64,000 nt of DNA from Phyllostachys edulis (taxonomy: Eukaryota > Streptophyta > Magnoliopsida > Poales > Poaceae): the NCBI GenBank assembly GCA_036346405.1, contig CM070562.1, positions 101,604,784 through 101,668,783 on the forward strand, in the 5' to 3' direction. This document shows positions 44,943 through 57,255 of the stretch, one piece after another. The position numbers were made by a program, and so were the translations under genes. Positions within the stretch are counted from its first letter, which is position 1. Each line of letters begins with the position of its first letter. Below the pieces are notes generated by a model. That model made no database searches and was not told where the DNA came from. It saw only the letters and a list, made by a program, of their open reading frames with translations.

Positions 44943-47900
44943 TGTAACATCCCAAAATTTGCCTTTTCAAAAATCTTTTGAGTAGTTTAGATCCCTGAAA
45001 AATTTCACCAATTTTATTCGAATTAATAAAGCTTAATTGGGACTTTCATAAATAAAAAATAATTTAATATGATTAATCTCAACATCAACTATGATCAAAA
45101 CTATTTTATTTGGATTCTTTGTGCTTGGATATATTTTCTAGATTTTTCTAGAATTTTTCCGAGTGCATTTGCTATTTTCTTTTTGCCTTTTGGATTTTCG
45201 GCTATTTTCTAAAAAGAAAAAACTATTTAAATCTCAGTTTGTTCGTGTGGGCCGAATTGGCTTCGGCCCACTTCACCTCTCTTTCCTCCAGCCCACCAGC
45301 TCCCCCGTTCGGCCCATCTAGTTTCCGGCTCGCTCGCTCGTTTGGCCCAGCCGCCGCCTAATCCTAACTCTCGCCGGACACTTTGCCCAGTGCTTGGCCG
45401 CCTCAGTCTTGCCCGCGCATATCGTCTTGTAACAGACTTCAGCCCGTCGCTGCTCTGGCGTCCATGCCCCTACTGCGTGCCGGCGTGCAACCGCCGCCGC
45501 CATTAGCGCCGCGCGCCAGGCTTCAGCCCGCCGCCGCCAGGGAGCCCGCCGCCGCGCCTCCCGGCGCTATAAAAACCACCGGTGCCACGCCCCTAGTGAT
45601 GCCGCCGCCCCGAAGCTCCTCGTCGCCGTCGAATCCGGTGCCTTGTCCGCCTCGTCGAGCCGCCCTCGGTCCGCCACGCCCTCGTCCCGTCGCCGCCAAG
45701 CGCCGCCATGTCGTCGCCGCGACCTTCTTCCCCGAGCTCCGACGCCGCACTCTCCATCACCGTTCCCCACCGTCCGGTGCCCTCCGTCTTCACCAGCGCG
45801 GCCCGCGAGATCCCCGCGTCACCCTCGTCTTGGATCAGCCCTCCCCGTCATCGTTACGCCACCGGGGCGCCGTTCCGCTTGTGACCCGAACCACCGCGCG
45901 CGCCATTGAAGCCGCTCCGAGCTTCTCCTCGTTCACCGGTGAGACCCCCTCTATTCCCTTCCTTCTCCTCCTCCTACCCCGCCGGCTCTTATCGCCTTGG
46001 ACCCTTCGGAGCCGTGCCGTCGTCCTCGCCTTCCAACCGAGGCGCCGCCACGCCGGTTTGATCCGCCGTTTTCACGCGCTCCCGAGCCGTGCTTGATCTC
46101 GCCCAACCCCGTCGGAGCCGCCGTGCCTAGCGCCACCGTTCGCCGCCGACTGGATCCACCCGACGAAGCCATGGCAGCCGTGCGCCCCTCTGTGCGCCTT
46201 CCATGTGGGCCCTACACCTCTCTCTCTCTTCTTCTCTGTAGCTCTGTGTTATTTCTTGCTGGACATTGTTATCATTCATGTACTCAATCCTGCGTATCTC
46301 TCTGTGATTCTAGTCACACCTTAATCCTCTCTATTGCTCTAATTCTTGTCATATCAGTTATTCATTGCCTTGTCATCTTGGTACTAAATTCTTCCCATGC
46401 CAATTCCATGCGCATGATCATACTAGTGCTTCATGCTGTTGTCTCCTTAGTGATTAGTCCCACTTGCTATGTGCCATGCGAGCTGCACATCTAATTCACC
46501 TAGCCGCCACCTCCATGTGCAAGAACCGTGAAACCTTTGCTGTCCTATTCATTGCTTTGTTCTTTTTGTCTGTTGGTTCGGTAGTAGATTAGCGCTAATC
46601 CCTTGCACCGAATCAGCCGAGGCCTCTGTCCTCTGTAGCTTTCCATCTATGTTATGCTACGTTAATTCTTCTCTGTTCCTTATCCAGAACCATTGTTAAC
46701 TCTTTGTCTCTCTTTCTATCTATGAAAATGGGCCCCATATGTCATGTAAGGAAAACAAGTCTATTACTTACATGTAGACCCCACACGTCATCCTCCCACT
46801 TAAAAACCCTAGATTTAAACCTAACCCTAAGCCATACCCGGGTAGACTTGACTCACTATGGCCGAAGTCATTTACTCATAGTCCCCATACGTCGAGACCC
46901 TATTATGTGAACTCGATTGCACCATGCACCTTAAACCTAGATCGTGGACTTGGTCTATGGACCAATGGCCCACTGCCATTCACCGATCTTTTACGGAATT
47001 AATTTAATTACGGACAACCCTTTTATCCGATGGGTCCCACCCGAGTCATCCTTTGTTCCTTTTAGGAAGTGTCGATTTACGAAATCCAATTGGTCCCACA
47101 TGTCATTCACTCCGTTGATCTCTCTCACTTACCTGTGGACCCCACTTGTAAGTCTCCAATTACATTTATTTATTTTAATCCGAAAGAATATTCTTTTCTC
47201 TCTCGATTTCATCATTCCATGTGATCTTTCAAAGCTCACATCTTTTAAATCGAACTCGATTGAGTTCATTGAATTCCTAAATTCATCTCAATTCAATATC
47301 TATTTATCTGAGATTATTATTTAATTTTTGGAGTTTGTGTGCTCTCTGTTATTTATTTATTTGATTTATTTGCTTGTTTGCGAGTAGATGTTGATACTTC
47401 AAGAGGTACTGATCAAGAAGGAGCTGAAGATCAAGACAGTAGAAGATTAAAGATTACATAAGATCGTCATTGATATAGCGAGGCAAGTCATACCTTTGAC
47501 CATGTTGAATCCCAGTTTTCTAAAACTACTTTGAATTAAATTATTGCATTTACTTTAAGTATTTATTTAAATGCTTTTGGGTTTAGTTAATAATCCAATT
47601 TGTTATACCCACCTTGTCTAAATTGATATGTCATAATCTTTTGTCACCCTAAGCTTGGTTATTTATTTAGTTGGTAATATCGTAGCACCAAGCGTGGGTT
47701 GGTTAGATCTGAGTAGATTGTAGCCATGCCACGAGTCATCATCTCATGTGAGTTGCAAATATAAACTTAACTAAGTGATTATGGAACTATGTGATAAAAC
47801 TGTGTGTACTGTGTGCTATTATAGCATGTGTTGCACTTAACCAACTGGGTGGTAAAAGGTTTAGACTAAGGCAAGTGGTGGATACTGTTTGACATGGTGG

Positions 47901-49014
47901 CTATGCATTTGGGAATATTAATCTATGTGGCTTAGTTAGAAATTGGAAGCCTTGCCTTGGTCAATTAAGGACTGAACTTTGTGCGCTATTGAACTGGGCC
48001 TCTCATACAACCACATGCCTGTTATGGGACGGGCCTAACTTAGTAAGTTATGAATTCTTGACATTGATTGCTCAGGCAGTAGGTTAGGCTCAGTGATGGG
48101 TGAAGGTGTGTGCTACCAAGTAGTCGCATCGCGAGACGGTTCGCCGCTTCCTTGTCCAACGGTGTGTGTCGTCCAATCGCTGTGTAAGGCTTGGTATGGC
48201 GGTTCGTAAGCACACTGGGAGTGTCGATGCTTGAGATGAAGTTTTTGAAAGGTTTTGTTGTGATCAGCTCTGATCCGGTTGATTGCATCTTGTGGGTAAA
48301 GTGTACAAACTCTGCAGAGTGTTAAATCAATCTATTCGAATAGCCGCGTCCGCGGTCATGGATATGCTTGGGGATTTCACACGATGGGTAGATTTTCGTA
48401 AAAACAATTGGGAAGGGAGCTGTGTGATCTAAATCATATGGCTATATGAATAACTTGATTAGGCTGTGTGTCTTTGTGAAAACAAATGATAAAACCTATT
48501 ATTGTTTATTTGTTTTACTTATGCTTTCAATCTATTATTTGTATTCAATTACAAATGTTGCATTTCTGCAAAAGAACCGCAGAATGCCATTCTTTTGGAA
48601 TAAGCCATCATGTATAATTGCATTTCTGTGGTATGACTTGCGAGTACGGTTGTGTACTCATGCTTGCTTTAATAAATCAAGCAGAAGTGAAGGAGTCGTC
48701 AGTCAACGAGGTCTATTTCAAGGATCATGGAGAACTAGGTCGCGCACCCCAGTCGATTGCTTGTGGGCATATGGATGGGCTTCACTGAAGTTATTTCGTT
48801 CTGCTGCAGCTTCATTGAGTTTTGCCTTCTGAGGCGTTAATTGTAAGCTTTGACCTTAAGGTCTTTACTCTGATATTTATTGTTATTTGCCTATTTACTA
48901 GTCAACTTTGTATATGGAAATGATATTTCACCGATGTTGCCCTTTGTATACACTAAGCGTGATCCTAGACTAGTCACGATATACGGAGGGTCGAGTGCAT
49001 TTTGGGTCCCGACA
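44943..49014 (+). mobile_element. 4.07-kb solo LTR (LTR2) with GAAGT target duplication
   Basis: Starts TGTAACATCCCAAAATTTG and ends TTTGGGTCCCGACA. GAAGT occurs at 44938-44942 and 49015-49019, a perfect 5-bp duplication. There is no primer site, polypurine tract or gene inside, so it is a solo LTR of a family with very long LTRs, most likely Ty3/gypsy. A CpG-rich section (45240-46200) makes long but meaningless Pro/Ala/Arg frames. Confidence 0.85.
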
Positions 49015-49019
49015 GAAGT

Positions 49020-49827
49020 CTTTTGCCAGAACCCTTGTTCCAAAATCTGGATATGGTGATCTTGGGGTTATTGTATTAAAAGTGGTGACTTTTGTATTGA
49101 AAGAGAACCTCCTGGATTTTCTTGTGAAAAAAAGTAGGCCAATCAAAGTGATGGACTTGTTGAATTATCTAAGCTTTTGCCCAAAGAAATTGTAAATTAT
49201 GTTGTTTTACCACTACCTTGGGGATTGATTCGATGGTGAAATTCTAATTGGGTAACTTTAGAGTATGTGAACTGGTAGAATGCTAAGAAAACCTGTTGGG
49301 GAGACCTCGTTATGAAGGTTTGTGGGTTTTGTGCCCTTTTCAGCTAATTGTGATCCCGATTAAACGATTGAATTCTTTTAATTGGGAGATTCCAAGATAT
49401 GTGGATTGGTGGATCTTAATAATACTAAAATGTGGATTTTGCTTGGATGGAAAGTTGGTCCTTAGCTCTAGCTAGCATCCAACACATAATTAAAACAAGT
49501 AGCTCTGAAGAGAAGCTAGATGAAAGAAGTGAAGCCGTTGTCTCTGCTCTTCAAGGACAACACCGTAAAGCTTATTAAAGACCGAGGATCGAAGATCATT
49601 TAAATCGATAACCCCATAGCCTTGGTACATTAGACCCCTTGGTATGTTGTGCCTCTTTGCTAGTTTAAGTGTCTGCGTCGTTAGGCGTTGATAATTGTTG
49701 AGCTCTTTTGAGCAAGCTTTTAATTGGTTCTTTGTTGGGTGTTGTCTGCTCTATTTCCCCTTGGTCTTTTGACTCTTTCCTACCGTTGGTTTACTTTCTT
49801 AACCTTCTGGAGCACCTAGCAGATGGT
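49020..49827. other. Non-coding sequence between LTR2 and the right 180-bp duplicate
   Basis: No domain or gene. It resembles 43851-44942 in composition. It ends in ATGGTGAGACCTCG at the duplicate. Confidence 0.45.
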
Positions 49828-50010
49828 GAGACCTCGTCTCCCATTCTGTACGCAATTATGTTCAATCTCGTAATGCATGTAACTAAATGGTGGACGCGTC
49901 ATTGCAGTTGCCTTTTATCGAGTTGACTGTTGCATCGATGTGTCGCGTGCATTAAGCTATGGGCGTTGATATGCATTGAACAAACATGCATTGTATGAAC
50001 GAGTACTGAA
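49828..50010. repeat. ~180-bp direct duplication, right copy
   Basis: Matches 39070-39254. MULE1 sequence continues from here to the transposase 3' end. Confidence 0.92.
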
Positions 50011-50182
50011 AATCGAGCTATTCCATACTAGACATTATCCACTAGAATTAAGACGAGATATTGGCACTTCAAATAAAGTTAAAATTTGCAATTACGATAC
50101 AATTAGTTAAACAGTGCTTACAAGAACCAAAGTACTGACTGAAGTACAAGTTACAACATACTAGCAGTTCTAATACAAGTTC

Positions 50183-51465
50183 CTACGTGTCGGCAGGCGC
50201 CTTGTAAGTTCTCACAGTGTGGCCTTCCTGGCGGCAGCGGCTGCAACGTCTACCCGCCACTCTAGCTTCCCCTTCATCCATATCGTTCCTAATACGACGA
50301 CTCTGCTAACGGCCCTTCCCCTCTTTCAACCGATCTAGATCAGGAATCCAAGTCCTATTTGCAGTATCCAACGTGGCAAAGTTACCCACAACCCTGAAGC
50401 CTCTTAGCTCGCCGCACCACTCCTGCTGCACCCTCTCCTTCATGAAGTACTCCGATATGAAGTTCGATGGGTCCATGCAGATGGTCCCACATGCGGCGAG
50501 GACATGAGAGCATGGCTTGTAAAGGAGCTTTAGCTTATTGCATGTCTTGACTAGGTTCATTCACATGGTCTCCAAGGCATACCTCATGGGTAACAAGAGG
50601 CCGAGCCGCCCGAATCCATTCTGAAGACCGTGTGTGGAGCCTTCTCGGTCTTGGCTTTGCATGTATCTTTGTAATCTTGACGTCACGGTGTCTATGGGTT
50701 GGCTGCATGAAGTGCCACATTTGCATGCCTTTCCCTAAAATATCTGATTGTACCATGCAGAACGCCTTCGACGATGGCGACAAGAGGTTGAGAATAGAGG
50801 CCCCTAATAACCCAGTTGTACACCTCTGCAAGGTTAGTGGTCATTATGCCATACCTTGCACCGTCCGTGTCGTCTGATGGACCACTTCTCCAATGGCTCG
50901 GCCTCAATCCAATGAGAGAAACACCGATGTCCCTCGAGGTCCTCGCGTCAAATGGGGAGGGTCGAGCTCCTTGATGGTGTGGGCGCTCGGTTTGCCGCCC
51001 GAGAATGAGGGACACTTGTTCCTCTCGATGACATGCTTCTGGTGTGCTCGTCCAACATCGCCTAGCGCATCAAATTCTGTTCTTTGGTTCTTCATAGCAA
51101 GCCTCTTGAGCAGCTTCATCAGCTATTCTTCGTCTGGCTGTTTGAAGAAGTTGGTCCCCGATGGCGAATGCACCATCTGTTCCTCGAATCAGGCGAGGAG
51201 CGGCTCATCGGTCTTCTTTGAAGTTGTCGGATGGCCTTCATCATCTGGGTGGCGATCATGGATTATATAGATATCAAGACACCTTACTTCTCTCCCATCG
51301 AAGATGTCGAAGGAACCACAACCCGGTATCGAAATTCTCACTTTTGTGGCGATGGCTAAGGGAGAATCGATTGTTGCCATCAACGCCAATTCTTGTCGAG
51401 ATCATGCCCTTGTATTTCCCGGTTAAAGCGTCCGTCCTTGAGATCAGCGAAGCGTTGGGCGACTT
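50183..51465 (-). pseudogene. MULE transposase, N-terminally truncated (MULE1)
   Basis: On the minus strand, DALTGKYKGMISTRIGVDGN with TGLWFLRHLRW is the start of the MULE DDE domain (about 51465-51300), where the usual first Asp block DGTFLTGKYKG is altered. IIHDRHPDD (51230) is the second Asp block. LMKLLKRLAMKNQRTEFDAL, HQKHVIERNKCPSFSGGKPS and TTNLAEVYNWVIRGL follow. The SWIM region is LLYKPCSHVLAACG (50520), and the C terminus has a zinc knuckle CSRCRQEGHTVRTY whose last Cys is Tyr, then KAPADT and stop at 50183. Several TAG stops are present. The N-terminal half is missing, replaced by TIR-like DNA. Confidence 0.85.
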
Positions 51466-51660
51466 GGCGGCAAATCTTGGCCCAATGGTTGAGCGACCGT
51501 GGACTAGTCGTCCAAGCGTTGGGCGACTTATAGGCCCAACGGTTGAGCGACCGTGGACTAGTCGCTCAAGCTGTTGCTGCGACTTGGGTAGCGATGGGCC
51601 ACTATTTCTTGCCACGTCGTCGAACGCTTCAGCGACTAGGTCACGAACAATTCGAAACTA
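51430..51660. repeat. TIR-like GCGACT repeats inside MULE1
   Basis: Two ~60-bp units, GCGTTGGGCGACTTG... and GCGTTGGGCGACTTATAGGC, each followed by GGTTGAGCGACCGTGGACTA, resemble the subterminal repeats at 36124-36345 and 57125-57325. They lie where the transposase N terminus should be. Confidence 0.75.
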
Positions 51661-52029
51661 ATAAAAAATCCGACAACCATGTCATAATAATTACGAAGGA
51701 GAATACGTCAACACATAATACAAGTTATAGAACAATGGTAGAGGGAATGCATAGACAACCATGTCATAGTACCTACGAAATACAATCGTAAACACAGAAT
51801 ACGTAAACCCCCTTCTGGCCACCCGCTAGGCCACTCGCAGCACCTCCTTCGTCATCGCCACGTCCCACACCTGATCCGCGCCCACCAATATGCCCCCGCT
51901 TGGCTTCCGGCAGCGGGGTGCACGAGTCGAGGGCGAACGAGGAAAGCGCTGAGAGCCCTATTGATCCATGCTCCCAAGGGGGTCGACTCCACCTGTTGCC
52001 GTGTGATCACTAGGGCCCCGCTAAGCTGC
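51661..52029. other. Spacer between transposase remnant and plant-mobile-domain gene
   Basis: No gene seen. The left half is AT-rich, the right half GC-rich, probably the 3' end of the PMD gene. Confidence 0.4.
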
Positions 52030-55000
52030 GACCAGAAAAGAACCTCGGCGGTGCGAGCTCACCGCTCCTGGACCTCCCGGTGCTTCTGCAATCTTGATCC
52101 ACGCCTCGTGCGGTGAGAACCAAGGTGCCGGGTGGACCATCATACCTGCACGACAAATAATGTTAATCTCTACAATATATCGACGATCACAAACATGAAG
52201 AGAGGAAACGTACCTTCATCGGGGGCCATGCGCGAGAAAGGGTCAAACCCACCGTACTATCCAGATGGGTCGGGGAAGAAAAGATATTGCCCTGGCGCTC
52301 TCTGATAGGTGTCTTGGAACGACGATGGTGGCAGTGGCTGTGGCGGTGCGTACCCACGTGCCCACCCAGACCCTCCAGCCTGCAAAGGCCCAGCGCTAGA
52401 GCATAGGCGGGCACGCGTGGAAGTGCCCTCCCGAGCCCATGGCCGGGTTGTAGGGCGTGGAGGCCTCAGCGTATCTTGGCCGCGAGGCCACCTCTGGACC
52501 GCCTGCATGGCGTCGAGTCACGCGTCGCCTCGCCGCCGCTGCGGGACGGCGAACAAAGCGCACTAGCTCGTCTACGTGACCTCCGTGTTGGGGAATGCGG
52601 GTAGGCTACGATAGCTACAAACAAAAATTTCTACCACGCAAACCCAGGAAGCCAAGTAAGTAGATGATCACGGTCGTTACCACTAGGCGCGTGAAGCGGC
52701 GGAAGAAGGGTTGGGTAACGGTCCAGCGTGAAGCGCGTCGATGTAGTGGTCGTAGTTGATCGTCCAGCGTCGAGCACGTCGATGCAGTGGTCATAGTCGA
52801 TCGTCCAACATCCTCGCGAGTCGATCGTCTCCTCCAGCAACCTCTGCAGTTCCTTGTGAAGATCGCGGATCGTCCTTAAGCGCCTTGATCGTAGTAAGCG
52901 CCTCTCGGTATCCACCGTCCGGGAAGGAACAACAAAATGCGCGGTGTACTAGCACCAAGTCGCACGATGGAGCTCTCAGGAAGATGACTGCTAGGGTTTC
53001 GGTAGAGCAACTCACGTCAACTCCTCTGTTCACTTTTTCCAACAGCCTCATGCATCTCCTTATATAGTGCTCTTGACGGATCTTATCCGAACACGTTTGA
53101 CGAATCGTATCCGTACTGGTTTGTTCCAACCCGTTAAGTGTGTGACCCTGTAGGTTCATGCGTGTCGGTTGTGACTCGGAAACCCTTTCGATCACAGTCG
53201 CATGCGGCTCCTAGCGAGAACATAGCGATTCGAATACACACAAATTATATCGGACGAACCTTAATACAATATGATCTCGACCAGAGTTCTCATCACTTAC
53301 GACGAGTCCTATCTCTATCTGACCGGTTCATATTTAGTCACGACCGATTCGTAACTCCTTACGACGATTCGACCACTCTGTGACTACGTTGACCGATCTA
53401 TGACCAGCTTGTATCTACATACGACCAGTCTGTAACTGTTCGAACTAAGAGGCCTACTCGTGTATACTCCTTTTGCCTCACGATGTTTGGTTGAACTCCA
53501 GGTGAGATGTTGTGTCATCCATGGACTGTTCAATACTTTCTCAATCGAGTGTCGGATTACTTTACGTGGTCGAACACTTCGACTACTAGTGGCATGGCCA
53601 TTCACTTTCTTTATTTGATCACAACGAGGGGTCCAGAGACATCTCTCCTGTTATGCTAGGAGGGGCAAATCTCATATCCGACCAGTCACATTCCTCTACA
53701 TGTTTTATAGCATATCCAAAAACTACTTTTATAACTACCCAGTTACGAGCAGCGTTTGGCAACCCCTAAGAGTGCTATTACATATGTAGGAAACCATGCT
53801 GATCTCAGGTCTAAGGATTATACATCATCATTGCTTGAGACCAACTAACGACACATAGAATCATAACAATCTCAATAGTGTCTCAAGGTGGGGTCTTATC
53901 CAACATCATGTTCTTTAACATGTGTCCATATTATTGGTTTGATATCTCCATATCCATAACCCGTGAAACATAGTCATCAACCAATACATATGCTTGTCTA
54001 TTCATATGTGTCCTCACATGTTTCCGACCAGGGATCGTATAAGAATAATTATCGCAGAAATATAGAGTTTCACAATCAAGTCACATACTTGATAATCAAT
54101 ATTAACAATATTATTCTAGGAACAAGATAACATATTATCAATATTATGAACATAATGAAATATAATCATCTCTATGATTGCCTCTAGGGCATATTTCCAA
54201 CACACAAGACCAATGCCGATCTGTCGAGATCGATTGTCTGGCCACAGCAACCCCGCGTTGATGTGCATGCGCAAGGAGTATGTCAAAATATCAAACCTAT
54301 AATTGAGTAACCGTACTTAGACATTTTAAAACACGATTTTCACGTGTCGCGGTGGTGCGTTCAGCGAAAGTGTAGAGGGTACGAGTCGGTCGGTGCTGGC
54401 ACGCGAGCGGGGGGAGGGTCGATGACATGCACCAGCCTGGTGTGTGTCTACGGGGTGTATCGGCGAAGGTACTCGTCGTACGCGCTGGGGTCATATGGGC
54501 CGTCCTCTGGCACGCAGTCCTCGTGGGCGTTCGCCCACTACGCCACCCACAGCTCCATCTTGGCCGGCCACTGCGTCCTGGTGCCACCCCTCCTACTATG
54601 CCTACAAAGCGTACCACTGCAATTAGAAGCCACCTTAACAGAACTATCAAAAACATATGTGAACATGTGTTGTATGTAACTCACGCGTGGGTCGAGTCAG
54701 GCACCCTCGTCCCGACGGGAACTGGAACAACCTGGCAGAGGCCGAACTAGCGCATCACCCTATGCACCGCGTAGTCCTCGACGAACACGTCGAAGACGAG
54801 TTTCTTCTGCGTCCGCCAGTACGCCCGGTCGCGCCAGCACAATGAAGATAGCCCCGCGGGACCACGGGCCTCCGTCTCCTGATCGGAGTACGGCTCCCAG
54901 CGCACGTCGTCAGCGGTGATACGGTCCAGCTGCTCCACAAAGTGCTTGTACACACATGTGACCTGCACGTGTGCATACTGTGCCTGCGAGCCAGAACAGT

Positions 55001-56213
55001 GGTTACAAAGGATTACCTGTAATACAACTGAAGTAAAGATATAGGAAAGTACGTACCCGTCTACGACACCAAAGGGACCCTATGGTCGGCCGGTTCACCG
55101 CGTCCCCATGGTACATGTTCGCGCCGTACGGACTGGAGTCTACCAGCATGGGCCGTCCGATAGAGAAGCGCTCGAATGACCACATCTGCAGCAGGAAGGG
55201 GCAGCCTGTGAGGATAGATGCGGGCTTCATCCTACAGCACGCATCACACATGCCGCGGTACATCACGGCAAGTACGGCTGATCCCCAACTGATCTCTAGA
55301 TCCTCGCCGTCGGCGATGGCCCTCGTGTACCCCACGAGGCGAGCATCGACGGAGTCACCGTGGCTACTGGTAAAAACTACCCAGCCGAAGAGCCATAGTA
55401 GGTACGTCTCGAGGTGCCGCGACACCTAGTCGACGGTGGGTTGTGGGACCATCCGCTCGACCTATGCAGAAATGAATAATTAGTAAGCCCGTCATATGGC
55501 TAGGTCTCAATGCATCGCTAAACATGAAAAATAGGTAGTATATGTACCCGGAACTGCGAAAGCCACCGCAGGGGTGGGCTATGGCACTGTCGCTCTGAGA
55601 AGTCGAAGTACGGAGGCGCGGCATCCGCCGCAAGAACCCCCTGAAACCTACCCAACAGGGCGTCGCGCCAGTCGACAACCGCGTCCGGTGGGAATGCAGG
55701 GGCTCCCACGATAGACAGGCCGAGCAGCATCGCGACATCCTGTAGAGTAGGGGTCATCTCCCCGAAAGGGAGGTAGAAGGTGTGCGTCTCGGGCCACCAC
55801 CGGTCCACCAGGGCAGTCAGGAGCGACCGATCGAACGGAAACCGTTGTGACCACTCCGGACCGGCCTGGACCTCACCGTCGTCGTCGACCAGACCGCCAT
55901 CCTCTTCAGTGGCCTCCACCATCCGCACGAGAGGTAGAAGGCCGGCACAGCTTAGCCTACAAAGCATGAAAAAGTAAGTACATAGTGGACATATGATACA
56001 AAAAAAGTGGCACAGCTTGCGGACAAACCTCTCTACCCAGCGTGGGTCCAGTCTCCAAGCCTGTTAGGGTGTCTACGTACGAACCACCCCCAAGTCAGCC
56101 ACGTCATCCCCGCGAACCGGATGCGGCACACGATGGCTCACACGGTGTTGTGCGTCGACTAACTGGTCCAGCAGACCGAAATGCCAGTCCGAACCACCAG
56201 GGTCGTGAGCCAT
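52030..56213 (-). pseudogene. Plant mobile domain (PMD, MAIN-like) gene interrupted by a copia LTR
   Basis: Exons on the minus strand: 56213-56029 (MAHDPGGSDWHFGLLDQLVD...DPRWVER), 55956-55548 (LSCAGLLPLVRMVE, RSLLTALVDRWWPETHTFYL, GEMTPTLQDVAMLLGLSIVG), 55461-55057 (SRHLETYLLWLFGWVVF, FLLQMWSFERFSIGRP), 54983-54685 (CVYKHFVEQLDRITADDVRW), 54600-~54330 (WPAKMELWVA*WANAHEDC), and a Pro/Gln-rich tail at 52500-52200. Introns have GT-AG borders. RPETHTF and MTPTLQDV are PMD hallmarks. PMD proteins act in silencing and meristem maintenance in Arabidopsis and are also carried by transposons. Five or more TAG stops show it is dead. Confidence 0.88.
52589..54202 (-). mobile_element. Copia (Angela/BARE-type) LTR inside the PMD gene
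   Basis: 1614 bp. On the minus strand it starts TGTTGGAAATATGCCC at 54202 and ends GCATTCCCCA at 52589, collinear with the LTRs at 1079 and 12167. Neither a primer site nor a polypurine tract flanks it, so it behaves as a solo LTR. The flanks (CGTGT and CACAA) do not form a duplication. A TATATAAGG box is at 53060-53070 on the minus strand. Confidence 0.88.
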
Positions 56214-57255
56214 ACCTGCAAATCAAGAAATTAAAAGCATTCATATTAATTAAGCATTTAAATTATATTCCAATGGCAAATAAATCACATTTGATATGTT
56301 CTTAGTGGCACCTAAACACTTTGCTCGAACACAGTGGTAATACATATACAATTTCATCAAACCCACGTGGTAAACACATAATTTTCCCTACAAAATGCTA
56401 TATTACGTTAACACCTATACCGACTGCTATGGATTGCGAAATATTTAAAACATCATCGTTACTATGCATATTTATAATGGGTGAAGCTTTTAGAAAAATA
56501 AAATAAAATTTCACATGTTTAAGAATCCTACGTGTTTGGAACCATGTATCTATGATTCCTTAATCCAACCAAAACTATAAAGTAAATGTTATCAATTCTT
56601 TATTGTGCAAATAAATACATATATTTAATATTCTATAAACTAGCATTTGCAAATTCACGAGTTATCGATATGTTTATATAATAGAAAAGTAATATGTTAT
56701 CATTCATCTAGCCTGTACGCAATTAGTGTAGCACGTGGAATAGTACAACTAAATTTATTTTCAACGACTCATTTTTCCTTCATACGAACTTCTAAACTAA
56801 TTGTATTAATCATGCTATCTCTAAACATTTGTTAACAACATGTCACTACACACGATGTTGCTCGCTAACCTACCATGGTTACTAATTAATCATGCTATCT
56901 CTAAATATTTGCTAACAATATGTCACTACACTTGTACAAAATAATACTACAAACTCACCGTCCTAGTCGTCGATGCGAATCGAAGAATCTCTTTTTTCTC
57001 CTCCTCTTCTTCTTCCTCTCCTCTTTTTCCCTCCCCTTCTCCTCTCTTTCTTTTCTTTCTTCTCTTCTCGGCTCGGTTCGCTCGCTGGAATGGCAACTGT
57101 TTGGCTGCGTGCTTTATAGGCACCCTAAGTCGCCATACAGTTGGGCGACTTGGGTCCAATTTTGACCTATTCGCTCGACCATATGGCGACTCTGCCTCGA
57201 ACCATTAAATCATCATGCCATCAAGCGACTACGCCTCGAACCAGTAAATTGCCGT
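56214..57255. other. 5' region of the PMD gene and right subterminal part of MULE1
   Basis: AT-rich to 56960, a pyrimidine-rich TTCTCCTCC tract at 56990-57065 upstream of the PMD gene, and a TTTATAGG stretch near 57112. Then GCGACT subterminal repeats. No gene of its own. Confidence 0.55.

Noticed and set aside
45383..46494. Long Pro/Ala/Arg-rich frames of 237 and 165 codons
   Set aside because: They fall in the CpG-rich part of a solo LTR, overlap frames on the other strand and contain no domain.
39255..49827. One complete LTR retrotransposon
   Set aside because: LTR1 and LTR2 are only distantly alike, and LTR2 has its own target duplication, so they are two separate insertions.
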